A DNA stretch of 64,000 nucleotides from Maritimibacter alkaliphilus (GTDB lineage Bacteria > Pseudomonadota > Alphaproteobacteria > Rhodobacterales > Rhodobacteraceae). The translations under genes and the position numbers were made by a program. Each line of letters opens with the position of its first letter. The stretch's first letter is position 1. The stretch lies in contig NZ_JAHVIT010000001.1 of the NCBI RefSeq assembly GCF_019801605.1, forward strand, positions 1,178,001-1,242,000. Direction: 5' to 3'. Under the pieces are notes generated by a model that saw only the letters and a program-made list of their open reading frames with translations, searched no databases and was not told the DNA's origin. Below are positions 45,972-55,340 of the stretch, one piece after another.

Positions 45972-46916
45972 ATGCTCACCTACTTCCTGCGCAGGCTGCT
46001 GATGGCCATCCCCGTGATGTTCTTCGTCGCGGTCTTCGTCTTCCTGCTGCTGCGCCTCACGCCGGGCGACCCGGCACAGGCCATTGCCGGCGATCAGGCC
46101 TCCCTCGACCAGCTTGAACAGATCCGTGAAACCCTCGGCCTCAATGAACCGCTCTCGGTCCAGTTCCTGACCTGGATCGGCAACATGGCGCAGGGTGATT
46201 TCGGTCGTTCCCTGATTTCCGACCGCCCGGTGCTGGAGATGATCGGTCAACGCCTTGGGCCGACCGTGGCGCTAGCGCTCGTGGCCATGGGGCTGACCCT
46301 GATCATCGCGCTGCCGATGGGCGTGCTCGCGGCCTGGCGCCACGGCGGGATGACCGACCGGCTCGTCATGGCGGTCTCGGTCATCGGCTTCTCGGTCCCG
46401 ATCTTCGTCATCGGCTATATCCTGATCGGCATCTTCGCGGTGAACCTGCGGTGGTTCCCGGTGCAGGGCTACAAGGCGCTCGCCGACGGGCTCTGGCCCT
46501 TCGTGCACCGGATCTTCCTGCCCGGCCTCGCGCTTGCCTCGATCTACATCGCCCTGATCTCGCGGATGACGCGCGCCTCGATGCTGGAGGTCCTGCGCGA
46601 GGACTATGTCCGCACCGCCCGGGCCAAGGGCCTGCCGGAGAGCCTCGTCCTCTTCCGCCACGCGCTGCGCAATGCCGCGATCCCGATCCTGACCGTGGTG
46701 GGCACCGGCTTTGCCATGATGATCTCGGGCGTGGTGGTGACGGAGACCGTGTTCAACATTCCCGGTCTCGGACGCCTCGTGGTCGACGCGGTGCTGGCCC
46801 GCGACTACCCGCTGATCCAGGCGATCATCCTGCTGACCGCCGGCACCTACGTCCTGATCAACCTGCTGATCGACCTCTCCTATGCGCTGACCGACCCGAG
46901 GATCCGTTACCAATGA
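45972..46916 (+). CDS. Oligopeptide ABC permease (DppB type)
   Basis: The product is 314 aa and starts MLTYFLRRLLMAIPVMFFVAVFVFLLLRLTPGDPA. The ATPase-contact segment is DYVRTARAKGLPESLVLFRHALRNAAIPI (about residues 215-238). A ribosome site (GGAG) precedes it. It matches the left-hand DppB-type permease in length and pattern. Its stop overlaps the DppC-type gene by four bases (ATGA). Confidence 0.94.
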   Translation: MLTYFLRRLLMAIPVMFFVAVFVFLLLRLTPGDPAQAIAGDQASLDQLEQIRETLGLNEPLSVQFLTWIGNMAQGDFGRSLISDRPVLEMIGQRLGPTVALALVAMGLTLIIALPMGVLAAWRHGGMTDRLVMAVSVIGFSVPIFVIGYILIGIFAVNLRWFPVQGYKALADGLWPFVHRIFLPGLALASIYIALISRMTRASMLEVLREDYVRTARAKGLPESLVLFRHALRNAAIPILTVVGTGFAMMISGVVVTETVFNIPGLGRLVVDAVLARDYPLIQAIILLTAGTYVLINLLIDLSYALTDPRIRYQ

Positions 46917-47776
46917 GCCTGACGACAAGCGCCCCCGCCTCGCCGCGCAAGCGGCTGCTGGAAAACCCGCCGCACTGGACCACGGTGCTGGCCCTCATCG
47001 TGCTGCTGGCGATCATCGCCATGGCGCTCTTCGCGCCGCAGCTGGCCCATTTCGAGCCCACCAAGCTCAACGCCATGATGCGCCTGAAGCCCGCGGACGA
47101 AACCTACTGGATGGGCACCGACAGTTTCGGCCGCGATCTCTATTCCCGCGTCGTCTACGGCGCGCGGGTCTCGCTGCTGGTGGGCGCGGGCGTGGCCGTC
47201 GGCGCCATCGTCATCGGCCTGCCGCTGGGTCTGCTCGCCGGCTGGTTCCGGGGTCTCGACGCGGTCCTGATGCGGGCGATGGACGGGCTGATGGCCATTC
47301 CGGGCATCCTGCTGGCCATCGCCATCGTCGCCCTGACCAAGGCCGGGCTGACCACGGTAATCATCGCCATCATGCTGCCCGAGATCCCGCAGGTGGTGCG
47401 CCTCGTGCGGGCCCGCGTGCTGGCCACGCGGTCCGAGACCTTCGTCGAGGCCGCCGTCCTGCTGGGCACCCGCCCGATGCGGATCATCTGGCGCCACCTG
47501 CTGCCCTCGACGATCGCGCCGCTGATCGTGCAGGGCACCTACATCTACGCCTCCGCCATCCTGACCGAGGCCGCGCTCTCCTTCCTCGGCGTGGGCATCG
47601 GCACCGAGACGCCCACCTGGGGCAACATCATGGCCGAGGGGCGCCTCTACTTCGCGATGAACCCCTGGCTGGTCTACTGGCCTGCCATCGTGCTCTCGCT
47701 CTGCATCCTGTCGATCAACCTGCTGGGCGATGCGCTCCGCGACCGGCTGGACCCCAAGATGAAAGGCCGTTCGTGA
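46913..47776 (+). CDS. Oligopeptide ABC permease (DppC type)
   Basis: The product is 287 aa. The motif YWMGTDSFGRDLYSRVVYGARVS (about residues 62-84) and the six-helix pattern are typical of DppC/OppC. The EAA region is VRARVLATRSETFVEAAVLLG and the loop RHLLPSTIAPLIVQ follows. The start MSLTTSAPASPRKRL overlaps the preceding stop. The stop overlaps the ATPase start. Confidence 0.93.
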   Translation: MSLTTSAPASPRKRLLENPPHWTTVLALIVLLAIIAMALFAPQLAHFEPTKLNAMMRLKPADETYWMGTDSFGRDLYSRVVYGARVSLLVGAGVAVGAIVIGLPLGLLAGWFRGLDAVLMRAMDGLMAIPGILLAIAIVALTKAGLTTVIIAIMLPEIPQVVRLVRARVLATRSETFVEAAVLLGTRPMRIIWRHLLPSTIAPLIVQGTYIYASAILTEAALSFLGVGIGTETPTWGNIMAEGRLYFAMNPWLVYWPAIVLSLCILSINLLGDALRDRLDPKMKGRS

Positions 47777-49434
47777 TGACCGCCACGCCGCCCGTCCTCT
47801 CCGTCCGTGACCTGAAGGTCTCCACCATGGGTCGCCGCCCGGCGGAGATCCTCAAGGGCATTTCCTTCGACATCCATCCCGGCGAGACGCTCTGCCTCGT
47901 GGGGGAAAGCGGATCCGGCAAGTCGGTGACCTCACTCGTGACCATGGACCTGCTGCCCCGGGGCGAGCTGGAGGTCACCTCCGGCACCGCCGCGCTGAAC
48001 GGCGAGGATATCGTCACCGCCAGCCCCGCGCGCACCAAGGCGCTGCGCGGGGCCGAGATGGCGATGATCTTCCAGGAGCCGATGACCGCGCTGAACCCGG
48101 TGCTGCCGATCGGCCTGCAGATGGACGAAATCTACAAGGCCCACACGCGCATGCGCCCCGCCGAGCGCAAGACCGCCGCGCTGGAGGCCTTCGAGGCCGT
48201 GAGCCTGCCCGATCCGCCCCGGATCTACGACAGTTTCCCGCACCAGCTCTCCGGCGGGCAGCGCCAGCGGGTCATGATCGCCATGGCGCTCGCGCTGAAG
48301 CCGAAACTCCTGATCGCGGACGAGCCGACGACCGCGCTCGACGTGACCACGCAGAAGCAGATCCTCGAGTTGATCCGCAAGTTGCAGGAGGAGATGAACA
48401 CCGCCGTGCTCTTCATCACCCACGACATGGGCGTGGTGGTGGACATCGCGGACCGGGTCTGCGTTATGCGCCACGGCGAAGTGGTGGAGACCGGCGCGGT
48501 GGACCAGGTCCTCGGCGCCCCGCGCGAGGACTACACCCGCGCCCTGCTGGCGGCGGTGCCCTCGCTCACCCCGCGCCCGGCCCGCGCGCAACAGGCGCCC
48601 GAGCCGGTGCTGGAACTGGAGGCGGTGAACAAGGTCTTTGCCTTCCGGCCCTTCCTCGACAAGCTGCTGCGCCGGCCCGGCCACCGGGTGCAGGCGGTCA
48701 GCGACGTGAGCTTCCGCCTCGACCGGGGGCGCACCCTTGGGATCGTCGGCGAAAGCGGGTCGGGCAAGTCCACCGTGGCGCGCTGCGTGCTGCGGCTGGA
48801 GGACCCGACCAGCGGCGCGATCCTCGTCAACGGCCATGACATTGCCCCGCTCGAGGGCCAGACCGCGCTTGAGCCGGCCCGCCGTGCCGTGCAGATGATC
48901 TTCCAGGACCCCAACCGCTCGCTCAACCCGCGGCTCACCACGGGCGACAGCCTGATCGAGGGCGCGCTGAACGCCGGCGAGCCGCGCGCCGAGGCCCTCC
49001 AACGGGCGGGCGAATTGCTGGAGGTGGTGGGCCTGCCCCGTGACGCGCTCGCGCGGTATCCGCACCAGTTCTCCGGCGGGCAGCGGCAGCGCATCGCCAT
49101 TGCGCGCGCCCTGATGATGTCGCCCGACGTGATCGTGGCGGACGAGGCGGTCTCGGCGCTCGACGTCTCGGTACAGGCGCAGGTGCTGGAGCTGCTGGCC
49201 GAGGTGCAGGCGAAGCGCAACCTTGCCGTGCTCTTCATCACCCACGACCTCCGGGTCGCGGCGCAGATCTGCGACGACGTGATGGTGATGCGCCGGGGCG
49301 AGGTTGTGGAATTCGGCCCCGCAGGGCAGGTTCTGGCCCACCCGCAACACGCCTACACCCGCGCCCTGCTGGAGGCAGCCCCCGGTCGTGACTGGGATTT
49401 CGCCGCCGGCCGCCGCGTGACGGAGCCCGCATGA
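47776..49434 (+). CDS. Fused oligopeptide ABC ATPase (DppD-DppF type)
   Basis: The product is 552 aa with two ATPase modules. The first has [11 protein letters not shown] and [18 protein letters not shown]; the second has [11 protein letters not shown] and [18 protein letters not shown]. Both have LSGGQRQR- or [12 protein letters not shown] signatures. The ATG at 47776 shares one base with the preceding stop; a GTG one codon upstream is an alternative. It energises the permeases upstream. It is shorter than the left-hand fusion mainly at the N-terminus and linker. Confidence 0.93.
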   Translation: MTATPPVLSVRDLKVSTMGRRPAEILKGISFDIHPGETLCLVGESGSGKSVTSLVTMDLLPRGELEVTSGTAALNGEDIVTASPARTKALRGAEMAMIFQEPMTALNPVLPIGLQMDEIYKAHTRMRPAERKTAALEAFEAVSLPDPPRIYDSFPHQLSGGQRQRVMIAMALALKPKLLIADEPTTALDVTTQKQILELIRKLQEEMNTAVLFITHDMGVVVDIADRVCVMRHGEVVETGAVDQVLGAPREDYTRALLAAVPSLTPRPARAQQAPEPVLELEAVNKVFAFRPFLDKLLRRPGHRVQAVSDVSFRLDRGRTLGIVGESGSGKSTVARCVLRLEDPTSGAILVNGHDIAPLEGQTALEPARRAVQMIFQDPNRSLNPRLTTGDSLIEGALNAGEPRAEALQRAGELLEVVGLPRDALARYPHQFSGGQRQRIAIARALMMSPDVIVADEAVSALDVSVQAQVLELLAEVQAKRNLAVLFITHDLRVAAQICDDVMVMRRGEVVEFGPAGQVLAHPQHAYTRALLEAAPGRDWDFAAGRRVTEPA

Positions 49435-50309
49435 TCCACGCCCACCTCGTCCAGTTCGACGCGACGCCGCTCGACCCCGCCCGGAACTTCGCCCGCATGG
49501 CGGAGTGGATCACCGCCGAGGCCCGGGCCGGGGCGGAGGTGATCCTCTTTCCCGAACTCTCGAACACCGGCTACGTCGAACCGCTGGTGCCCGGCGGCCC
49601 GATCCTCGCCGATGTGCCGCATTATGGCGCGGCGCTCTGCGCTGCCTGCGCCGATCCCGCCGGCGAGGAGATCGCCCAGCTGGCCCGTCTGGCGGCAGAG
49701 CTCCGGGTGACCGTCGTCGCGGGCCTCGGCCTGCGCGAGGCCCGCCGCGCGGGGGTGATCCACAACGCCTCGGTCCTGATCACGCCCGAGGGGATCGCCG
49801 GCACCTACGTCAAGACCCACCAGTGGCAGAACGAGAAGCTCTATTTCACCCCCGGCGATGCCCTGCCCGTGTTCCCGGCGCTCGGCACCACGCTGGGGAT
49901 GCAGATCTGCTACGACATCCGCTTTCCGGAAGTCACCCGCGCGCTTGCGGTTCAGGGCGCCGAGATCGTCACCTCCGTCTGGGCCTCCTTCGGGGCCGAC
50001 GGCGCGCCGGTCGCGGACGAAGGGCTCTTCCTGCACCGCGCCTACACCCGGGCGGTCGAGAACGGGGTCTTCTTCCTGTCCTGCAACCGGGCCGGCCTGC
50101 ACGGGGATCAGCGCTTCTTCGGGCGCTCCTGCGCGATCGCACCCGACGGGACCGTACTGGGCGCGCTCGACCATGACCGGGAGGACGTGCTGCGCGTCGC
50201 GCTCGACCTCGGCGCGGTGGCGCGCTATCGCAGTTTCACCGGCATCTGGGCCGATCACCGGCCCGCGCTCTATGCCCGGCACCTGTCACCCGAGGAGACC
50301 ACCCCATGA
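49431..50309 (+). CDS. Carbon-nitrogen hydrolase (nitrilase family)
   Basis: The product is 292 aa. The catalytic triad of the nitrilase/amidase fold is visible: Glu42 in LFPELSNTGYV, Lys128 in TYVKTHQW and Cys160 in MQICYDIRFPE. The family hydrolyses amides, N-carbamoyl amino acids or nitriles. The Lys and Cys contexts favour an amidase or N-carbamoylase rather than a nitrile hydrolase. The start overlaps the ATPase stop by four bases, so it belongs to the transporter operon and probably acts on an imported amide. Confidence 0.9.
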   Translation: MIHAHLVQFDATPLDPARNFARMAEWITAEARAGAEVILFPELSNTGYVEPLVPGGPILADVPHYGAALCAACADPAGEEIAQLARLAAELRVTVVAGLGLREARRAGVIHNASVLITPEGIAGTYVKTHQWQNEKLYFTPGDALPVFPALGTTLGMQICYDIRFPEVTRALAVQGAEIVTSVWASFGADGAPVADEGLFLHRAYTRAVENGVFFLSCNRAGLHGDQRFFGRSCAIAPDGTVLGALDHDREDVLRVALDLGAVARYRSFTGIWADHRPALYARHLSPEETTP

Positions 50310-50842
50310 CCAAGAGCCCCTGCCCGCCCATCACCGACGCCGGCTGGCCCGAGGAGATCGCAGACCTGCGCGACGGCTTCGCCGGTCAGCTCAACGTCTA
50401 CCGGACCATGGCGCATCACCCGGCGCTGGTGAAGGCATGGGCCCCGCTGCGGCAGCATGTGGTGAAGGACACCGCGCTTGGGCTGGAGCGCTCCGAGATC
50501 GTGATCCTGCGCACCGGCGTGCGGCTCGGCTCGCCCTATGAATGGGCCCATCACGTCAGCCGCGCCCGCAAGCTGGGGATGTCGGATGCCCGCATCGCCG
50601 CGGTCCGCGAGATGCCCGAGGGCGAGGACGGGCTGATCGTCCGCGCGGTGGATGCGCTGATCGACGACAAGGGCCTTTCCCCCGAACAGGAGGAGGAGCT
50701 GGCCGCCGCGATCGGGCGCACCGCCGTCTTCGACCTGATCGCCACGGTGGGCTTCTACTCGGTCCTCGGCTACATGCTGAACACCTACCGCACCCCCGTC
50801 GATCCCGCCATCGCCGCAGAGCTGGAGGCCGCCCCGCTCTGA
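50306..50842 (+). CDS. Carboxymuconolactone decarboxylase-like protein (178 aa)
   Basis: The product has the AhpD/CMD all-helical fold, with a central helix containing LERSEIVILRTGVRLGSPYEWAHHVSRARKLGMSDARIAAVRE. The YEWAHHV segment matches the conserved Glu and His positions. There is no CxxC, so it is not an AhpD peroxidase partner. Family members take part in aromatic degradation or act on unknown substrates. It overlaps the nitrilase gene by four bases and ends the operon before a good terminator. Confidence 0.82.
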   Translation: MTKSPCPPITDAGWPEEIADLRDGFAGQLNVYRTMAHHPALVKAWAPLRQHVVKDTALGLERSEIVILRTGVRLGSPYEWAHHVSRARKLGMSDARIAAVREMPEGEDGLIVRAVDALIDDKGLSPEQEEELAAAIGRTAVFDLIATVGFYSVLGYMLNTYRTPVDPAIAAELEAAPL

Positions 50843-50890
50843 CGGCCCGCCTGCGGGACGCAGAGATGGCCCCTTTCCGGCCCTGATCCG

Positions 50891-50928
50891 ACCCCGCCCG
50901 GCGCCTGCCGCGGCGGGGTTGTTTGTGC
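50891..50928 (+). terminator. Intrinsic terminator of the right-hand transporter operon
   Basis: ACCCCGCC (50891-50898) pairs with GGCGGGGT (50912-50919), followed by TTGTTTGTG. It lies about 50 bases after the CMD-like gene stop and before panB. Confidence 0.85.
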
Positions 50929-51036
50929 GCGAAAGAAAATTGCGCGCCCTTGCGTTGCAGGGCCCGACTCCGTAGAAGTCGCTTGCCACGAGAGCGGCCC
51001 GGACCCCGGGCCGGGAGTTTGGGGAGACCTCCGCCG

Positions 51037-51858
51037 ATGAGCAGCCACCAGGAACTTCGCGCCCTGACACCGGGGGATATCCGCGCCCGCAAGGGGGGCG
51101 ATCCGCTGGTCTGTCTGACCGCCTATACCACGCCGGTGGCGCAGCTGGCGGATGCGGAGTGCGACCTCGTGCTGGTGGGCGACAGCGTGGGCATGGTGCT
51201 GCACGGGCTGCCAACGACGCTTGGCGTGACCATGGAGATGATGATCCTGCACGGTCAGGCGGTGGCGCGGGGCGTGAAACGCGCGCTCATGGTGGTGGAC
51301 ATGCCCTTTGCCTCCTACGAGGAAGGCCCGGCACAGGCCTATCGCAACGCCGCCCGCCTGATGGCCGAAACCGGCTGCGGCGCGGTCAAGCTGGAGGGCG
51401 GCCAGCACATGGCCGAGACGATCCACTTCCTGACGCAGCGCGGCATCCCGGTGATGGGCCACGTCGGGCTGACCCCGCAATCGGTCAACACGCTGGGGGG
51501 CTACCGGGTGCAGGGCAAGGGTGCGGATGCGACCCGCGTCATGCACGACGCGCAGGCGGTGGCACAGGCCGGTGCCTTCAGCGTCGTGCTGGAGAAGGTC
51601 CCCGCCCGGCTGGCGGACGAGATCACCGCCACCATCGACGTGCCCACCGTGGGCATCGGCGCCTCGGCCGGATGTGACGGGCAGATCCTCGTCATCGACG
51701 ACATGCTGGGGCTCTTCGATGCCTTCAAGCCGAAATTCGTGAAACGCTATGCCGCGCTTGCCGATGATGCCCGCGCGGCGATCGCCGCCTATGCCGGGGA
51801 GGTCCGCGCACGGCGCTTCCCTGCAGCGGAACATATCTTCGAGGACCCGAGCAAATGA
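51037..51858 (+). CDS. panB: 3-methyl-2-oxobutanoate hydroxymethyltransferase
   Basis: The product is 273 aa, starting [20 protein letters not shown]. PanB adds a hydroxymethyl group from methylene-THF to alpha-ketoisovalerate in pantothenate synthesis. Metal and substrate motifs are [13 protein letters not shown] (about residues 44-56), [13 protein letters not shown] and [14 protein letters not shown]. The ATG at 51037 is preceded by GGGGAGA. It overlaps panC by four bases (ATGA). Confidence 0.96.
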   Translation: MSSHQELRALTPGDIRARKGGDPLVCLTAYTTPVAQLADAECDLVLVGDSVGMVLHGLPTTLGVTMEMMILHGQAVARGVKRALMVVDMPFASYEEGPAQAYRNAARLMAETGCGAVKLEGGQHMAETIHFLTQRGIPVMGHVGLTPQSVNTLGGYRVQGKGADATRVMHDAQAVAQAGAFSVVLEKVPARLADEITATIDVPTVGIGASAGCDGQILVIDDMLGLFDAFKPKFVKRYAALADDARAAIAAYAGEVRARRFPAAEHIFEDPSK

Positions 51859-52721
51859 TGATCATCCGCGACAAGGCTGAGCTGCGCAAACTGGTGCGCG
51901 AGTGGCATGGCCGGGGGGAGAAGATCGGCGTCGTGCCGACCATGGGCGCGCTCCATGCCGGGCACCTGAGCCTCGTGGATACCGCCAACGGACGGGCCGA
52001 GCGGGTGATCGTGACGCTCTTCGTGAACCCCAAGCAGTTCAACAACCCCGAGGATCTGGCCAAGTATCCCCGGACCGAGGAGGACGACGCCAGGAAGCTC
52101 GAGCCCTACGGGATCGACGTGCTCTACGTCCCGGGGCCCGAGCAGATGTACCCGGAGGGCTTCTCGACCAGCATCTCGGTCTCAGGCGTCAGCGAGGGGC
52201 TCTGCGGCGCGGCGCGTCCGGGGCATTTCGACGGCGTGGCGACGGTAGTGACCAAGCTGCTGCTCCAGACCGGCGCAGATTTCGCCTTCTTCGGCGAAAA
52301 GGATTACCAGCAGTTGCAGGTGGTCAAGCGGCTGGCGGCGGACCTCGACATCGACGTGGAGATCATCGGCTGCCCCACGGTGCGCGAGCGCGACGGGCTG
52401 GCGATGTCCTCGCGCAACCTCCGGCTGGGCGACGGCGCCCGGGCCGAGGCGCCGGTGCTCCAGCGGGAGATGCAACGCGCGGCAGAGGCGATCGCCGACG
52501 GCATGGCAGCCGTCGAGGCGATGGCGGCGCTGCGGTCGGCGCTGGAGGCGGCGGGCTTCGGCGAGGTGGATTATGCCGAGGTGCGGCGCGACGGCGACCT
52601 GGCGCTCGTGGAAGGCCAGCCGGACAGTGCCGCGCGGGTCTTCGTGGCGGTCTGGCTGGACGGCGTGCGGCTGATCGACAACGTGGAGATCGGGGACCTG
52701 CGGTCGCTGGCGGCGGAGTGA
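51855..52721 (+). CDS. panC: Pantothenate synthetase
   Basis: The product is 288 aa. PanC joins pantoate and beta-alanine using ATP. The nucleotidyltransferase motif is [17 protein letters not shown] (about residues 26-42), followed by [33 protein letters not shown] and [14 protein letters not shown]; the KMSKS equivalent is in MSSRNLRLG. It starts with two Met codons overlapping panB. It is convergent with the M24 gene across a repeat-rich gap. Confidence 0.96.
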   Translation: MMIIRDKAELRKLVREWHGRGEKIGVVPTMGALHAGHLSLVDTANGRAERVIVTLFVNPKQFNNPEDLAKYPRTEEDDARKLEPYGIDVLYVPGPEQMYPEGFSTSISVSGVSEGLCGAARPGHFDGVATVVTKLLLQTGADFAFFGEKDYQQLQVVKRLAADLDIDVEIIGCPTVRERDGLAMSSRNLRLGDGARAEAPVLQREMQRAAEAIADGMAAVEAMAALRSALEAAGFGEVDYAEVRRDGDLALVEGQPDSAARVFVAVWLDGVRLIDNVEIGDLRSLAAE

Positions 52722-52966
52722 GAGGGCGGGCGTGGCCCGGTCGCGGGCTGCGCGGTGATCGGTCGTCGCTGGCGATGAACGTCGCCGTTGCCGCGATACG
52801 CCCGGCCCGGATGCCTGCGCCCCCGTCAAGAGGGACTGCACAAAACGTCTCAAAGACAATGACTTAGGTCGAAAACTTCGAAGCGATGACTTGGCGCGCC
52901 ACCTACGGGCGCAGGGTCTACACTGTCTCGCCCACCTTCCATCACCCACCCGCCCGGCCGCAGGCC
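52722..52966. other. Gap after panC without a gene
   Basis: The 245 bases after panC hold no supported gene. A short stem CCCGGCC/GGCCGGG (52953-52969) overlaps the start of the large inverted repeat annotated next, and could terminate panBC together with it. Confidence 0.4.
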
Positions 52967-53127
52967 GGGCAGCGCCGACCCGCGGGGCGGCGCTATAGCG
53001 CCACCCCGCGGGTCGGCGCTGCCCTAAGTGGTAGATCGCGGGTCGGCGCTGCCCTTCGTGGTAGACTGCGGGTCGGCGCCGTCCTTTGTGGTAGATTGAG
53101 GGACGGCGTTGCCCTTTGTGGGAATTC
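52967..53127. repeat. Large inverted repeat followed by four 30-base tandem repeats
   Basis: A 21-base arm (52967-52987) is repeated as its exact complement (53004-53024) around a 14-base palindrome GGCGCTATAGCGCC (52989-53002), giving an almost perfect 58-base cruciform. The right arm is also the start of a tandem array with a 30-base period: 53008-53037, 53038-53067, 53068-53097 and 53098-53127. Each unit resembles GCGGGTCGGCGCTGCCCTTC followed by GTGGTAGATT. The array decays left to right. It lies between convergent panC and the M24 gene. Because there are no distinct spacers it is not a CRISPR array. Confidence 0.85.
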
Positions 53128-53165
53128 GAGGACGAGGCATGCCGCCCGGCATCCCCCGCACCTGA

Positions 53166-54341
53166 TCAGTAGACGTAAGGCGACTTCGTCAGCACTTCGT
53201 TCCCGTCCTTGCCGATGATCAGGATATCCTCGACAAAGGCCGATCCCACGCCTTCGTCGGCGAGGAAGGCCTCGACCCCGAAGACCATGTTCTCGCGCAC
53301 CACGTCCTCCGGCTCCGACATCACGGTCGAGATCCGCGGCTGTTCGAAGCTCAGCCCGATGCCGTGGCCGTAGAAGGGGAAGTTCTTCATGATCGCGGAC
53401 TCCGTCCCGCCGAAGGCCGCCGTCAGCCGGTCGCCCTCCGCCGCCACGTCGAGGAGCTTCACCCCCGGCCGCATCATGGCCGAGAGCGCCTGCACGATCC
53501 CTGCGGTCGCCTCCATAAGCCGCGCCTGCCGCGCGTTCGGCGTGCCGCAAACCGCCGTGCGGCCCGGGTCGAGGTAATAGCCCTGCTGGAAGGCCGCGTG
53601 CACCGTCCCGCGCACGAGGTCGCCCGGCGCGGGCGCATCGGCGGCGGACCCGGTCAGCGGGAAACGGTAGTCGTAATCCATCGTGTCGCCGTGGTTGGTG
53701 CCGATGGCCTGCACCCGGCCGCCGCGCGCAACGACGACACGGGCCGCCTCGCCCGCCGCCTCGCGCTCGATCCGGCCTGCCACAAGCGCCTGCATCAGCA
53801 CGTCGGTCGCCTCGGTCGCCGCTTCGCCGGCGATCCGGTAGGTGTCGAGCTCGCGCGGGCTCTTGATCGCCCGGGCCCGGCGCACGAGGTCATCCACGTC
53901 GACCCACTCGATGTCGGGCGTGGCCTCGGCCAGCTGACGCCAGAACTTCACCGGCGCGAACCAGCTGCCGCAGAAGGCGACGCGGCCGGTGATGCCGCGT
54001 TCGTTCAGACGCCGGGCGATCGACAGGAACGGGTGGTTGTCGCAATAGACGCTCTCGACGCTCACCAGATCGCGGCGCGGCTCGGGCTCGTCGATGTGCA
54101 GCTCGGGCGCGTGACCCTTTTGCAGGATGATCCCGGAAAAGGCCCGCGCCGACCAGAGGCGCGAGTCCATCCCGCCGCTGACCGAATAGTGGTTCGAGAG
54201 GTAGAGAATGTCCCCGCAGTTGTCCATCGTGCCGCCCCCGCGGCCGATCACCACGGCGGCGTCGAAGCCGTCCGCGGTCATGATCTCTTCCACCCGGCTC
54301 CAGCGGGCTTCGTATTCGTCGAGGGGGAAATGGCGCAGCAT
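53166..54341 (-). CDS. M24 (creatinase/Xaa-Pro peptidase) family protein
   Basis: The product is 391 aa with an N-terminal creatinase-N domain and a C-terminal pita-bread fold. The expected first metal Asp is missing: where family enzymes have an Asp, this one has GDLVRGTVHAAFQQGYYLD. The second Asp (LDPGRTAVCG), the His (PFYGHGIGLSFEQPR) and both late Glu residues (FGVEAFLADEGVG, AFVEDILII) remain. It may therefore be a creatinase-like hydrolase instead of a dinuclear peptidase. The start at 54341 has a GGAGA site. It is the last gene of the amino acid ABC operon. Confidence 0.83.
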   Translation of the reverse strand: MLRHFPLDEYEARWSRVEEIMTADGFDAAVVIGRGGGTMDNCGDILYLSNHYSVSGGMDSRLWSARAFSGIILQKGHAPELHIDEPEPRRDLVSVESVYCDNHPFLSIARRLNERGITGRVAFCGSWFAPVKFWRQLAEATPDIEWVDVDDLVRRARAIKSPRELDTYRIAGEAATEATDVLMQALVAGRIEREAAGEAARVVVARGGRVQAIGTNHGDTMDYDYRFPLTGSAADAPAPGDLVRGTVHAAFQQGYYLDPGRTAVCGTPNARQARLMEATAGIVQALSAMMRPGVKLLDVAAEGDRLTAAFGGTESAIMKNFPFYGHGIGLSFEQPRISTVMSEPEDVVRENMVFGVEAFLADEGVGSAFVEDILIIGKDGNEVLTKSPYVY

Positions 54342-54433
54342 GGCGGTCTCCTGCGAGGGGTCTTCGAAAGAAAAGGACGGGACAGGCCCGAGAGCCCGCC
54401 CCGCCAAGGTCATCCACGGGAGAGGATGTTCGC

Positions 54434-55225
54434 TTAGGGGAAGATGGTGCGGATCGGGTCCTTGGGGGCCACGTCCACGCCGATGAGCTCTTCCGTCAAT
54501 GTCGCATAGGTGCCGTCGGCGATCATGTCAGCCAGTGCGCCGTTCACTGCCTTGGCGAGGTTCGGCTTGCCCATCTTGATCGCAAAGCCCTTCTGGACCG
54601 AGCTCACGGGCTCTTCCACCAGGCGCAGCGGCAGGTTCGAGGTCTGGATGGCGAAGGCCGCGGCCACCGCATCGGTGATGATCGCGTCGACCTGGCCGTT
54701 GGCGAGGTCCTGCATGGCGTCGGATTCCGCCTTGTAGGATTTCACCTCGGCGCCGAGTTCTTCGGCGATCTTGGTCCAGTTGGAGGCCACGAGACCGCCG
54801 ACGGTCTTGCCCGCCACCTGGTCGGGTGCGGTGATGTCGCTGTCCTCGCGGACCACGACACGGCCGCCGGATTCCAGCCAGCCGTCCGAGAACATGACCT
54901 TCTGCTGGCGCTCTTCGGTGATGTCCATGGCGACCGAGACGATGTCGTACTGGTCGGCTTCCAGACCGATGAGCACGGATTCCCATTTCACGAGGACGGG
55001 CTTGTACTCGAGGCCAAGGCGCTTGGCGATTTCGCCCATGACGCGGATCTCGAGGCCGTCGAGCTCACCGCTGGGGGCGCGCATCGAGAACGGAGGATAG
55101 GTGCCCTCGGTCGCCGCCGACAGAACGCCGGGCTCCAGCAGTTCGAGGTCGCCGTCCTGCGCCTGTGCGGCGCCGAAGGGCAGAAGGAGGGTCGCGGCGA
55201 GGGCCGCAATCGTGTGCTTGATCAT
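54434..55225 (-). CDS. Amino acid ABC substrate-binding protein
   Basis: The product is 263 aa, an SBP family 3 protein with leader MIKHTIAALAATLLLPFGAAQAQ. Hallmarks are GTYPPFSMRAPSGELDGLEIRVMGEIAKRLG, VSVAMDITEERQQKVMFSDGW and ANGQVDAIITDAVAAAFAI. It binds a polar amino acid or related compound in the periplasm. It is downstream of its permease across a 115-base gap with a hairpin and upstream of the M24 gene. Confidence 0.92.
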   Translation of the reverse strand: MIKHTIAALAATLLLPFGAAQAQDGDLELLEPGVLSAATEGTYPPFSMRAPSGELDGLEIRVMGEIAKRLGLEYKPVLVKWESVLIGLEADQYDIVSVAMDITEERQQKVMFSDGWLESGGRVVVREDSDITAPDQVAGKTVGGLVASNWTKIAEELGAEVKSYKAESDAMQDLANGQVDAIITDAVAAAFAIQTSNLPLRLVEEPVSSVQKGFAIKMGKPNLAKAVNGALADMIADGTYATLTEELIGVDVAPKDPIRTIFP

Positions 55226-55293
55226 GGGTCGGTTCCCTGTTGGGTCGTCGGTTTCGGTTTCTTGTTCTCTGCGGGCGGAGGCACCCGCGTGGC

Positions 55294-55311
55294 ACGGCGG
55301 CGAACCGCCGT
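55294..55311 (-). terminator. UUCG-loop hairpin between permease and binding-protein genes
   Basis: ACGGCGG (55294-55300) pairs with CCGCCGT (55305-55311); on the reverse-strand RNA the loop is UUCG, one of the most stable tetraloops. It lies 30 bases after the permease stop and probably sets unequal expression of permease and binding protein. There is no T-run. Confidence 0.5.
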
Positions 55312-55340
55312 ACCGGTCGTCTGGGCCCTGAGCGTGGCGC

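Noticed and set aside
53008..53127. Regular 30-base repeats as a CRISPR array
   Set aside because: The units are directly adjacent with no unique spacers, they decay progressively, and no cas gene is nearby.
52993..53550. Reverse-strand ORF with ten-residue repeats (LPLRAAPTRD type)
   Set aside because: It overlaps the M24 gene in another frame and owes its openness to the 30-base period of the tandem repeat, with no start signal or family match.
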